From assembly GCA_015478585.1 (NCBI GenBank), contig JADMIM010000019.1, forward strand, positions 1-47,153: DNA of 47,153 nt, read 5' to 3'. This stretch comes from Thermaceae bacterium (GTDB lineage: Bacteria; Deinococcota; Deinococci; Deinococcales; Thermaceae). The position numbers were made by a program, and so were the translations under genes. Under the pieces are notes generated by a model. The model did not search any database, was not told the DNA's origin, and worked only from the letters and a program-made list of their open reading frames with translations. Shown here piece after piece: positions 7,692 to 14,923 of this stretch. The first letter of the stretch is position 1; every line of letters starts with the position of its first letter.

Positions 7692-9230
7692 CTAGAGGTC
7701 GAGGGAAGGCTCCCGAGTCTTGAAGGGCAGTTTCCCCGTAGCCTCTGCACCGGCCAGTACGCTAACCAGCGCCCCGAGGGTTGGTACGCGAAAGCCATAG
7801 GTCACGAAGGCGGGCTTTTTCAGGCTCAGGAGGTGATAGGGGTTCCACAGCGCGACGTGAACCGCAGGTTTGCCGAGTTTGAAGGCCTGGAGCAGCAAAT
7901 CGGCCTCGGCCTTCTTCAGCGGCTCCCGGCCCACCGAAACCATCAACAGAAAATCGGCTTTGGTGGCTATTTCTGCGAGTTTCTTCTGATATTCCCCTGC
8001 ATTCTTGGGGTCGTAGACCCACTGTGAGACCTTGGGGAAGCGCTTTTTTAGCAGCTTGGCGAAGTCCGACACCGCCAAAGTTTCCCCGTATGGCCCCGCC
8101 GAAAAAGTGATCCCCGCCGAGACTATAAGGATTTTTTGATTGGCCTCTGGACGCACCGGCTTGCGGTAAGCGGTAATGCTCTTCAGGGCCACCTCGTCCA
8201 TCAGGGCACGGTCTTTGGCGAGCTGGGTTTGGCTGTATGGGCGGGGCTGGCCGGGAAAACGCCGGGCGGCTCGAGACAGGCGCTCGAGGCTAGTTTCGGC
8301 TTGCCGAGCAGGGATTTTACCATTCTCCAGGGCTTCGGCGATGGCCTCGAGCTGTGCGATGTGAACCTCGGGCTGGCCCAGCGACAAAATCAGGTCGGCC
8401 CCAGCCGCGATACTCTTGGCGGCAGCTTCACCTACCGAATACTTCTTGGTGATGGCCTGCATGTCCAGCGCATCGGTCACGATGATTCCGCCATAGCCTA
8501 GGTCTTCACGCAGCAAACCAGTAAGGATTTTGCGCGAGAGGGTGGCCGGGTTCTTTGTATCGAAAGCCGGAAAGATGATGTGAGCACTCATCACCGAGCC
8601 AATCCCGGCTTGTGCGGCCTTGCGAAAGGGCAAAAGCTCGGTGCGCTCCAAGGCTTCCTGGCTTTTGTTGACCGTCGGCAAATCCAGGTGGGTGTCCAGC
8701 GCGGTATCGCCGTGCCCCGGAAAATGCTTGACCGAAGCCATCACGCCCGCGCTCTCCAAACCCTTGGCCCAAGCCAGAGCTAGCCGAGCGACTTTTTGAG
8801 GCTCACTGCCAAAACTCCTGTCGCCGATGACCGGGTTGCGGGGGTCGGTGTTCACGTCCAGCGAAGGGGCGAAGTTCCAGTTGATGCCCAGGGAAATTAG
8901 TCCCCGCCCTACGGCTGCGCCCACCGCCTGAGAAGTTTTCACCTTCCCAACCGCGCCCAGGGCCATCGGGGCGGGCGAGAGGGCCAGTTCGAGCACTCTT
9001 TGCACCGCACCACCCTCCTGGTCTATAGCGATGAGCACGTCCGGGCCGAGGATACTTCGCAAATCATCGGTCAACTGACGCACCTGAGCGGGATTTTGGA
9101 TGTTGCGCCTAAACAAGCAGACCCCGCCAAACATGTACCGCTCGAGATGTTGGCGGGTCGGAGGCTCGAGCTTGGGGCCAGGAATGTCCACCATCATCAT
9201 TCTCGCCGCAGTTTGCCGGGGGTTTTTCAT
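7692..9230 (-). CDS. GH3 beta-N-acetylhexosaminidase, NagZ-like
   Basis: A 512-residue glycoside hydrolase family 3 protein. The NagZ-specific histidine/aspartate loop KHFPGHGDT is at 168-176, and the catalytic aspartate lies in VTDALDM (D253). The first 330 residues form the TIM barrel, and the remaining 180 resemble the second GH3 domain found in longer bacterial NagZ homologues. There is no signal peptide, so it should act on imported GlcNAc- or MurNAc-containing oligosaccharides in the cytosol. It is divergent from nanE across a 78-base promoter region and belongs functionally with the amino-sugar operon. GGAGGTAGT gives a good ribosome-binding site. The name nagZ is plausible, but the second domain makes exact orthology uncertain. 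Confidence 0.87.
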   Translation of the reverse strand: MKNPRQTAARMMMVDIPGPKLEPPTRQHLERYMFGGVCLFRRNIQNPAQVRQLTDDLRSILGPDVLIAIDQEGGAVQRVLELALSPAPMALGAVGKVKTSQAVGAAVGRGLISLGINWNFAPSLDVNTDPRNPVIGDRSFGSEPQKVARLALAWAKGLESAGVMASVKHFPGHGDTALDTHLDLPTVNKSQEALERTELLPFRKAAQAGIGSVMSAHIIFPAFDTKNPATLSRKILTGLLREDLGYGGIIVTDALDMQAITKKYSVGEAAAKSIAAGADLILSLGQPEVHIAQLEAIAEALENGKIPARQAETSLERLSRAARRFPGQPRPYSQTQLAKDRALMDEVALKSITAYRKPVRPEANQKILIVSAGITFSAGPYGETLAVSDFAKLLKKRFPKVSQWVYDPKNAGEYQKKLAEIATKADFLLMVSVGREPLKKAEADLLLQAFKLGKPAVHVALWNPYHLLSLKKPAFVTYGFRVPTLGALVSVLAGAEATGKLPFKTREPSLDL

Positions 9231-9246
9231 ACTACCTCCAAGAGTC

Positions 9247-9274
9247 TTGACAAAATGTTACTTCATATTATAGT
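9247..9274 (+). promoter_or_regulatory. Promoter of the amino-sugar operon (nanE)
   Basis: TTGACA at 9247-9252 and TATAGT at 9269-9274 are 16 bases apart, a near-consensus housekeeping promoter with predicted start near 9281. On the opposite strand TATAAT (9267-9272 in plus coordinates) overlaps it and could serve the GH3 gene, so a single regulator bound here could control both directions. ACTTCA occurs on both sides (9260 and 9292) and is a candidate half-site for the RpiR-type regulator encoded downstream; this is inference only. Confidence 0.7.
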
Positions 9275-9308
9275 TTTTTCAATAGAGTAAAACTTCAAAG
9301 GAGTTCAA

Positions 9309-9998
9309 GTGTCGAAGTCAATCTCAGCGATTCTCGAGCACCTGCGCCACGGCCTGATTGCCTCTTGCCAGCCGGTGCGGGGCGGGCCTCTGGACGAGCC
9401 ATATTTGGTGGCAGCCTTGGCTCGAGCCACCCAAGCAGGCGGAGCGGTGGGCCTGCGCATCGAGAGTCTGGCTGACCTTGAAGCGGTGCGGGGCGTGACC
9501 GAGTTGCCCATCATCGGGTTAGTCAAGCGGGAAGTGCCCCACTCTGCGGTTTACATCACCCCAGAGCTGTCTGATGTGGAGGGTTTGGCCACCAGGGGAG
9601 CCGATATCGTCGCCTTCGATGCCACTTCGCGCCCGCGCCCGGTGGCGATAAAAACTCTGGTCGAGGCCGTTCACGCGCAGGGCTGCCTGGTGATGGCCGA
9701 CTGCTCGACCCTCGAGGAGGGCCTAGAGGCCCACCGCCTGGGCGCGGATTTGGTGGGTTCAACCCTGTCGGGCTACACCGAATATTCGCCCAAGCTGGCG
9801 GGGCCAGACCTGGGGATGGTGCGCGAGCTTTCCGGGCGCGGGGTTCGGGTGATTGCCGAGGGCCGCATCGGCACCCCGGAAGAAGCTAAAAAGGCGCTCG
9901 AGGCCGGAGCTTTCGCGGTCACGGTGGGAACCGCCTTGACCCGTATTGAGCTGCTCACCAAGTCCTTTGTGGACGCGCTGGAGAAGGTGGCGCGATGA
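9309..9998 (+). CDS. nanE: N-acetylmannosamine-6-phosphate 2-epimerase
   Basis: A 229-residue TIM-barrel epimerase converting ManNAc-6-P to GlcNAc-6-P. Family signatures are clear: the N-terminal LIASCQPVRGGPLD, the central IVAFDATSRPRP, the catalytic-lysine region near GLVKRE, and the C-terminal phosphate-binding AEGRIGTPEEA and AVTVGTALTR. The start is GTG, set by AAGGAG five bases upstream. As first gene of the operon it feeds the NagA and deaminase steps encoded further on. Its presence indicates that ManNAc, or a sialic-acid or capsule-derived sugar, is among the substrates. Confidence 0.95.
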   Translation: MSKSISAILEHLRHGLIASCQPVRGGPLDEPYLVAALARATQAGGAVGLRIESLADLEAVRGVTELPIIGLVKREVPHSAVYITPELSDVEGLATRGADIVAFDATSRPRPVAIKTLVEAVHAQGCLVMADCSTLEEGLEAHRLGADLVGSTLSGYTEYSPKLAGPDLGMVRELSGRGVRVIAEGRIGTPEEAKKALEAGAFAVTVGTALTRIELLTKSFVDALEKVAR

Positions 9999-10001
9999 TG
10001 G

Positions 10002-10036
10002 ATAGAGGCCAAAGGACAAAGGATAAAGGATGGAGC
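10002..10036. repeat. Heptanucleotide tract (NYAAAGG-like, five units)
   Basis: The 35 bases between nanE and the regulator gene read as consecutive 7-bp units ending in AGG (for example CCAAAGG, ACAAAGG), with the fifth unit diverged. The tract starts right after the nanE stop and ends about 30 bases before the regulator start, so it lies within the predicted operon transcript. Confidence 0.65.
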
Positions 10037-10067
10037 TTTGAACCCATCCTTCATCCTGGAGCTTCCC

Positions 10068-10907
10068 ATGCCTAACGGAGCCCTGGCCTCTTTGCGCAGC
10101 TTGGGCGCTGGCATGACCCCAGCCCTGCGCAAGATTGCCGACTACGTGCAAGGCGACCCCCAAAAGCTGCTCTACCAGACGGTGGTGGAAGTGGCGGATG
10201 GCTCAGGTTCCTCCGAAGCCAGCGTAATTCGCTTCTGCCGCGATTTGGGTTTTAGCGGCTTTCAGGATTTCAAGCTGGCTCTGGCCTCCGACTTGGCGGT
10301 GAGCCCGGTGGGGCTTTCACCCCAGGATGACCCACAAACCCCCGAGGAAGCCCTCGAGTACGTCATCCACCACGCCCGTCAGGCCCTCGAGGACACCCGC
10401 AGCCTGCTCGACTTGAACGCGGTTTCGGAGGCGGTAAAGCTCATCCTCAAGGCCCGTCGCATAGACATCTACGGGGTAGGGGCTTCGGGTGTAACCGCCC
10501 AGGACTTCGCCTACAAGTTTTTGCGGCTGGGCTACGCCACCCAAGGCTACGCCGACCCCCACATGGCGGCCATGTCGGCGGCTACCCTCGGCCCGGAGGC
10601 CCTCGCCATCGCCATCACCCGCTCGGGAACCACCATAGACACCGTGAAGGCCCTCGAGACCGCCCGCCGCTCCGGGGCCAAAACCCTGGCCATTACCCAG
10701 CGCCTCAAAAGCCCGGTAGCCCGTGCTGCCGACCTGACCCTCATCACCTCGGTGGCCGAAAGCCCGCTCACCGGCGGCTCAGTCACTGCCAAGATGGGCC
10801 AGTTGCTGGTGCTGGACTTGCTCTATACCCTGGTGGCTTTGCGCCGCAAGGAATCGCAGGAGTTCATCTCGAGGACGGCAGCGGCTGTGTCGGACAGGAA
10901 TTACTGA
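10068..10907 (+). CDS. RpiR/MurR-family transcriptional regulator (HTH + SIS)
   Basis: A 279-residue sugar-phosphate-responsive regulator. The N-terminal HTH_6 domain (about 1-75) contains the SGSSEASVIRFCRDLGFSGFQDFK recognition region typical of RpiR proteins, split here only by the reading frame's numbering. The C-terminal SIS domain (about 115-260) has YGVGASGVTAQDF and ITRSGTTIDTVKAL phosphosugar-binding loops. I chose ATG 10068 because GGAG lies six bases upstream; a TTG at 10038 is possible but crowds its ribosome site. It most likely represses or activates this operon in response to an amino-sugar 6-phosphate. Confidence 0.88.
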   Translation: MPNGALASLRSLGAGMTPALRKIADYVQGDPQKLLYQTVVEVADGSGSSEASVIRFCRDLGFSGFQDFKLALASDLAVSPVGLSPQDDPQTPEEALEYVIHHARQALEDTRSLLDLNAVSEAVKLILKARRIDIYGVGASGVTAQDFAYKFLRLGYATQGYADPHMAAMSAATLGPEALAIAITRSGTTIDTVKALETARRSGAKTLAITQRLKSPVARAADLTLITSVAESPLTGGSVTAKMGQLLVLDLLYTLVALRRKESQEFISRTAAAVSDRNY

Positions 10908-10911
10908 GTGT

Positions 10912-11009
10912 GTTGAGCGTTCACCGTTTACGGTTGGTTGCAAGAGCTTTGTGGCAGATCAGATGTTGGAAACCCTGGTTTTGACCTGAGACCTGTGACT
11001 TGCGACCTC
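10912..11009. repeat. Two heptanucleotide tracts upstream of the sugar-binding protein gene
   Basis: At 10912-10939 four 7-bp units begin with GTT (GTTGAGC, GTTCACC and similar). At 10982-11009 four more units follow the pattern NGACCTG (TGACCTG, AGACCTG and similar). They sit in the 169-base gap between the regulator and the ABC substrate-binding protein. Also in the gap is a 9-bp direct repeat AGGTTCTAG at 11022 and 11056. No confident promoter was found there. Confidence 0.6.
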
Positions 11010-11076
11010 TCCTTGCGGTTAAGGTTCTAGGCTACATCGGGCCAGACCCGTTAGCAGGTTCTAGAGGAGGATAGTA

Positions 11077-12336
11077 ATGTTCAAAAAGCTTTTGGCTGTC
11101 ACACTAATGGCCCTATCGCTGGGAGCCCTGGCCCAGCAGAAACCGGTTCAGATTGAGTTCTGGACCTGGTATCTAAGCCCCAAGTTTGACCCTTTTATTG
11201 ATGGGGTCATCAAGGATTTTCAGGCCAAATATCCCAACATCACCGTCAAGCACGTAGATAAACAGGACACCATCGAGCGCGACTTCCAGGCCCAGATTGC
11301 CCTGGGTCAGGCTCCCGACGTGGTCAACTTCTGGCAAGACTCCACCTTTGCCGCCGCACAGGCCGGGTTGCTGCGCCCCGTAACCGACTTCACCCCGGTA
11401 GCCCAGCTCAAGCAGTTGTACTGGCCCAACGTGCTCAATATCTTCACCGTGAACGGGCAAATTTATGGCTATCCCTGGTATGGCTACGTAGACCAGGGAG
11501 TGATGATGTACAACACCGAACTCGTGGCCAAAGCGGGCTTGGACGTGAGCAAGATCAAGACCCTGAGTGAGTTGCTGAACGCTTCCAAAGTCGTCAAGCA
11601 GAAAACCGGAGCCTATGGCTGGTTGCCCTCGGTCAAAGACCCCAACGGGGCCAGCTTTTTGGGTCAGTTTTACCTCGAGGGCCTCCCCATCTACGACAAG
11701 GACGGCAAAGCTGCCTTCAATACCCCCGCCCACGCCGCACTGCTGCAAAAGTTCGTTGACCTCATGAAAGCCGACGTAATCCCCCAAGACCTCTTGCGCA
11801 AGGAGGCTTTCCAGCTCACCAACGAACTCTACAGCCAGGGCAAGGTGGCTTTTATCGTAGGGGGGCCGCAGTCCCTAAACCGGGTGAAGGATGCCAACAA
11901 GGACATCTATAGCAAGACCAAAGTGGTGGATGCTCCCTTGGGCGCGGCCAAAGTGCAGACCGGTGGAGCTTTCGATTTGGTGATTCCCAAGGCTTCGCAG
12001 CATCCCAGCCAGGCGGCTTTGTTCGCGCTCTTTATGAGCGACAAGACCAACCAAGCTAAGTTCGCCAATGTGGTTCCCATCGTGCCCACCTCCATCGGCT
12101 CAGAGATAGACCCCATCCTCCAGCCCAAGGCCAAATCCACCGACCCCATTGACATCGCCACCAGCCGCGTAGCCGGAGCGGGCCGCCTGATTAACCCTGG
12201 CTTCAAGCCCCCCAAGAATACCCAGGCCGTCTACAAGAACTTCAACGACAACATCGAAGCCGCCTTCTTGGGCAAGAAAACCGCCCAGCAAGCCCTGGAC
12301 GATGCCGTAACCTGCTGGAACGCCAACGCCAAGTAG
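11077..12336 (+). CDS. ABC sugar-binding protein, extracellular family 1
   Basis: A 419-residue periplasmic binding protein. A signal peptide of about 19 residues ends ALAQ, with no lipobox cysteine. The mature protein opens with the cluster 1 binding-protein pattern IEFWTWYLSPKFDPF, and APDVVNFWQD and GGPQSLN are typical of oligosaccharide binders. It would capture a sugar, here probably GlcNAc, ManNAc or a short amino-sugar oligomer, and deliver it to the two permeases that follow. AGAGGAGG lies seven bases before the ATG. No ATPase gene is present in the operon, so a shared MalK/MsiK-type ATPase must come from elsewhere. Confidence 0.92.
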   Translation: MFKKLLAVTLMALSLGALAQQKPVQIEFWTWYLSPKFDPFIDGVIKDFQAKYPNITVKHVDKQDTIERDFQAQIALGQAPDVVNFWQDSTFAAAQAGLLRPVTDFTPVAQLKQLYWPNVLNIFTVNGQIYGYPWYGYVDQGVMMYNTELVAKAGLDVSKIKTLSELLNASKVVKQKTGAYGWLPSVKDPNGASFLGQFYLEGLPIYDKDGKAAFNTPAHAALLQKFVDLMKADVIPQDLLRKEAFQLTNELYSQGKVAFIVGGPQSLNRVKDANKDIYSKTKVVDAPLGAAKVQTGGAFDLVIPKASQHPSQAALFALFMSDKTNQAKFANVVPIVPTSIGSEIDPILQPKAKSTDPIDIATSRVAGAGRLINPGFKPPKNTQAVYKNFNDNIEAAFLGKKTAQQALDDAVTCWNANAK

Positions 12337-12409
12337 GGTCGGTGTCGGGAACGGCAACCACCAATGGGAAGGTGAAAAGTGGAAAAGGCAAAAAGGTCAA
12401 AAGTAAGTT

Positions 12410-12512
12410 CTACAGCGGTTTTCGGAAAGAATCTTGGGATGGCTCGAGTACATTTGCTGTGCCAGTTTGATATTTTGCTGCCCCTAGCGGCAAAAGTCGG
12501 AGAACCGCAATA
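12410..12512. repeat. GCGGTTTTC-family palindromic repeat, full copy
   Basis: A 103-bp element lying between the binding-protein and first permease genes, inside the operon. Its ends are ACAGCGGTTTTCGG and GGAGAACCGCAATA, which are inverted repeats. Internally TTTTGCTG...CGGCAAAA forms a hairpin with one G-T pair. The first half closely matches the reverse complement of 23360-23413. A weak A-rich 7-bp-periodic tract (12366-12407) precedes it. It may modulate the ratio of binding protein to permease mRNA, as REP hairpins do in enterobacterial mal operons; that role is inferred. Confidence 0.75.
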
Positions 12513-12567
12513 GGAGTTGGCCTTTCACCTTTGGCCCTTGTTTTCCTCTACACCCGACCCCCCGCTT

Positions 12568-13467
12568 ATGACCCGCGCTGCCACTACCTTTATCGCCTAC
12601 GGGATGCTCTTCCCGGCCCTCATCCTGATGGGGGTGTTTACCTTTTATCCGGTAATTTACGGGGCCTATCTGGGCTTTAGCCACTACACCGCCGCCGATT
12701 TTGGCGCACATAATGCCCCAAGATGGGTGGGCCTCGAGAACTTCCACACAGTTTTTGCCGACCCCCTGTTTCAGACCGGCCTTTTGAACTCGCTCAAATA
12801 CCTGGCGGTGGTTCCAGTGTTGCAACTGGTTTCACTAGCGGTGGCGGTGCTGGTCAACCAGAAGCTCCCCTTCATAGCCTTTTTCCGGGCCAGCTACTAC
12901 ATTCCCGTAATCACTTCTATCTCGCTGGCGGCGGTGATGTGGGACTGGATTTACGCCAAGGACGGGCTGATTAACTGGAGCCTCGAGGCTTTGCACCTTT
13001 TGCAAAAAAGCAGTGCTTTTGGCTATTTGCTCAACACCGATACCGCCATCTGGGCCATCATGTTCGTGACCTTCTGGAAGGGTTTTGGCTACTACATGGT
13101 GCTCTATTTGGCGGGGTTACAGGGCATACCCGCCGAACTCGAGGAGGCCGCCACTTTGGACGGAGCTTCCAGGTCGCAGATTTTCTGGCGGATTACGGTT
13201 CCCCTGATGCGCCCTACCATCTTGCTATGCAGCCTGATTTCCACGCTGGCAGCGATTCGGGTGCTCGAGGAAATCATCGTTTTCACCAATGGTGGACCGC
13301 TCAACAGCACCTATACCGGGCTGATGTACGTCTATAGCAAGGCTTTCGGGCTGGATTTCAACTACGGCGTGGCCTCGGCGGCGGGCTTGGTGATTGCTTT
13401 GGTGGGTTTCGTGCTTTCCTACCTGAACTTTCGCCTGACCCGCGAGAGTGGAGGTGAGGGCGCATGA
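12568..13467 (+). CDS. ABC sugar permease, MalF/UgpA type
   Basis: A 299-residue inner-membrane permease with about six transmembrane helices. The cytoplasmic EAA loop that docks the ATPase reads EEAATLDGASRSQIFWRITVP, in the usual position near residue 190. The start at ATG 12568 gives a normal MalF-like N-terminus running straight into the first helix. A TTG at 12517 would add 17 proline-rich residues and has its GGAG directly abutting, so I reject it. No good ribosome site precedes 12568, probably because a repeat was inserted just upstream. It pairs with the next gene, which it overlaps by four bases (ATGA). Confidence 0.88.
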   Translation: MTRAATTFIAYGMLFPALILMGVFTFYPVIYGAYLGFSHYTAADFGAHNAPRWVGLENFHTVFADPLFQTGLLNSLKYLAVVPVLQLVSLAVAVLVNQKLPFIAFFRASYYIPVITSISLAAVMWDWIYAKDGLINWSLEALHLLQKSSAFGYLLNTDTAIWAIMFVTFWKGFGYYMVLYLAGLQGIPAELEEAATLDGASRSQIFWRITVPLMRPTILLCSLISTLAAIRVLEEIIVFTNGGPLNSTYTGLMYVYSKAFGLDFNYGVASAAGLVIALVGFVLSYLNFRLTRESGGEGA

Positions 13468-14351
13468 GACCTGACCAAGAAGCCCAGGCCCGTCAGATGC
13501 GGGCTCGAGCCGTGGTTCGCAAGACCTTCGGCACACTCTGGACTTATGCTGTGCTGCTGGCAATTTTTGTTTTCGCGGTGTTCCCTTTTTTCTGGACGCT
13601 GGCTATCTCCATCACCGACAAAACCGTGGCCAGTGGCATCAGCATCTACAGTTTCCCGGCCAGTCTGCTGCCCCGCCACCTGACCCTCTCCAACTTCGTG
13701 GAGGTGTTCAACACCTTCAAGCTGGGCAAATACCTCTGGAACTCGGTAGCGATTGCGGGCCTGACGGTAGTGGGAACCTTGCTGGTCTCGGCGCTGGCGG
13801 CCTACCCCCTGGCCCGGCTCAACTTCCCGCTCAAAAACCTTATCTTCGGGGCCATTCTGGCCACGCTGGTGCTGCCCCAAGAGACCAGCTTTATCGTCAA
13901 CGTGCTGACCCTGCGCGACCTGCATATTTTGGGAACCTATTGGGGGGTAGTGGTTCCCATCATCTCCACCGCCTTCGGTATCTTCGTGATGCGCCAAGCC
14001 TATCTGGCAATTCCCGCCACCCTGCTGGAAGCCGCCCGCATTGACGGGGCCAGCGAGATGCAGATATTGAGCCGCATCATGATTCCGCTCTCGCTGCCCT
14101 CGCTCACGGCGCTGGGCATCTTTACCCTGGTGGGCATCTGGAACACCTATTTCTGGCCCTCCCTGGCCCTGATTACCAACCAAGACCTGTATCCCCTTTC
14201 GGTAGCGGTGCTCACGCTCAAAGGGCAGTTCAACTACGACCCCTTCAACGTGGCTGCCGGGGCTATGGTGATGATGCTGCCGATTCTGCTGGTGTTTCTG
14301 CTGGCCCAGCGCTTCTTCATGCGCGGCCTCGAGGGGGCAGTGAAGGGATGA
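13464..14351 (+). CDS. ABC sugar permease, MalG/UgpE type
   Basis: A 295-residue partner permease with six predicted helices. The EAA loop LLEAARIDGASEMQILSRIM lies near residue 190. The N-terminus is cytoplasmic and basic (RQMRARAVVRK). Translation is coupled to the upstream permease through an ATGA overlap, and the next frame (RAYT) also begins within its stop codon. Together with the binding protein and an unlinked ATPase it would form the amino-sugar importer. Confidence 0.9.
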   Translation: MRPDQEAQARQMRARAVVRKTFGTLWTYAVLLAIFVFAVFPFFWTLAISITDKTVASGISIYSFPASLLPRHLTLSNFVEVFNTFKLGKYLWNSVAIAGLTVVGTLLVSALAAYPLARLNFPLKNLIFGAILATLVLPQETSFIVNVLTLRDLHILGTYWGVVVPIISTAFGIFVMRQAYLAIPATLLEAARIDGASEMQILSRIMIPLSLPSLTALGIFTLVGIWNTYFWPSLALITNQDLYPLSVAVLTLKGQFNYDPFNVAAGAMVMMLPILLVFLLAQRFFMRGLEGAVKG

Positions 14352-14923
14352 GCTATGACCCGCCGCAGCGCCGTTCGGTTCGGCTGAAGGGGTTTGATTA
14401 TGCCTCGGCAGGAGCCTTTTTTGTGACGGTGCGTGTGCAGAAGCGGGAATGTTTATGGGGTGATGTGCGAGATGGGGAAGTGTGCCTGACCGATGCCGAG
14501 CGGATGGTGGTAGGGGTGTGGGAGGGTTTACGGGAGAGGTTCCCCTTCATCTCATTGGATGCGTTTGTGGTAATACCGAACCACGTTCACGGAATCATAA
14601 TCCGTAGCGATACCGGTGTAGGGGCGGGTCTTGTGCCAGCCCTACACGCCTTGCAGATTGAAGGGCGACCACAAGGGATCGCCCCTACGTTGGGGGATGT
14701 GGTGGGTGCATTCAAATCCCTGACTACCCATCGGTATATTTCCGGCATCAAAAACAGTGGCTGGCCTACCTTCGACAAACGCCCTTGGCAGCGCAATTAT
14801 TACGAACGCATCCTGCGCAACGAGGACGAACTAAAGGCCATCCGCGAATACATCGTCCACAACCCCTTGGGCTGGGCACAAGACCAGGAGAACCCTAATG
14901 CGCGTCCTGTTGTTGCCCTGTGA
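14348..14923 (+). CDS. REP-associated tyrosine transposase (RAYT), Y1/IS200-like
   Basis: A 191-residue Y1 HUH transposase-like protein. The histidine pair is in IPNHVHG (H79 and H81), and the catalytic tyrosine region is WQRNYYERILRNEDEL (Y151/Y152), followed by IREYIVHNP, the classic RAYT tail. RAYTs cut single-stranded REP hairpins and are usually single-copy chromosomal genes. The gene sits inside an amino-sugar operon: it overlaps the upstream permease stop by four bases and the downstream DUF4127 start by 26 bases. Residues 91-114 (GAGLVPAL and onward) are encoded by an inverted pair of GTAG-headed REP palindromes. All catalytic residues are intact, so it may be active. Confidence 0.9.
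   Translation: MSYDPPQRRSVRLKGFDYASAGAFFVTVRVQKRECLWGDVRDGEVCLTDAERMVVGVWEGLRERFPFISLDAFVVIPNHVHGIIIRSDTGVGAGLVPALHALQIEGRPQGIAPTLGDVVGAFKSLTTHRYISGIKNSGWPTFDKRPWQRNYYERILRNEDELKAIREYIVHNPLGWAQDQENPNARPVVAL
14618..14688. repeat. Inverted REP pair (BIME-like) inside the RAYT coding sequence
   Basis: At 14618-14642 GTAG is followed by GGGCGGG...CCAGCCC, a 7-bp stem with one mismatch. At 14663-14688, read on the minus strand, GTAG is followed by GGGCGA...TCGCCC. The two heads point outward and the pair spans 71 bases. The same layout occurs at 1940-2053. It is translated in frame between the HUH motif and the tyrosine helix of the transposase. Confidence 0.8.

Noticed and set aside
10038-10067. 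TTG 10038 as the start of the RpiR-type regulator
   Set aside because: Its GGAG is only two bases away and the added residues are not family-like; ATG 10068 has a properly spaced site.
13419-14183. 254-codon minus-strand frame opposite the MalG-type permease
   Set aside because: Gln/Gly/His-rich composition typical of antisense membrane-protein sequence; no start signal.
14348-14923. RAYT considered as a standard IS200/IS605 insertion sequence
   Set aside because: No TnpB or typical IS200 end hairpins flank it, and the protein tail matches RAYTs; it overlaps both neighbouring genes rather than standing in its own element.
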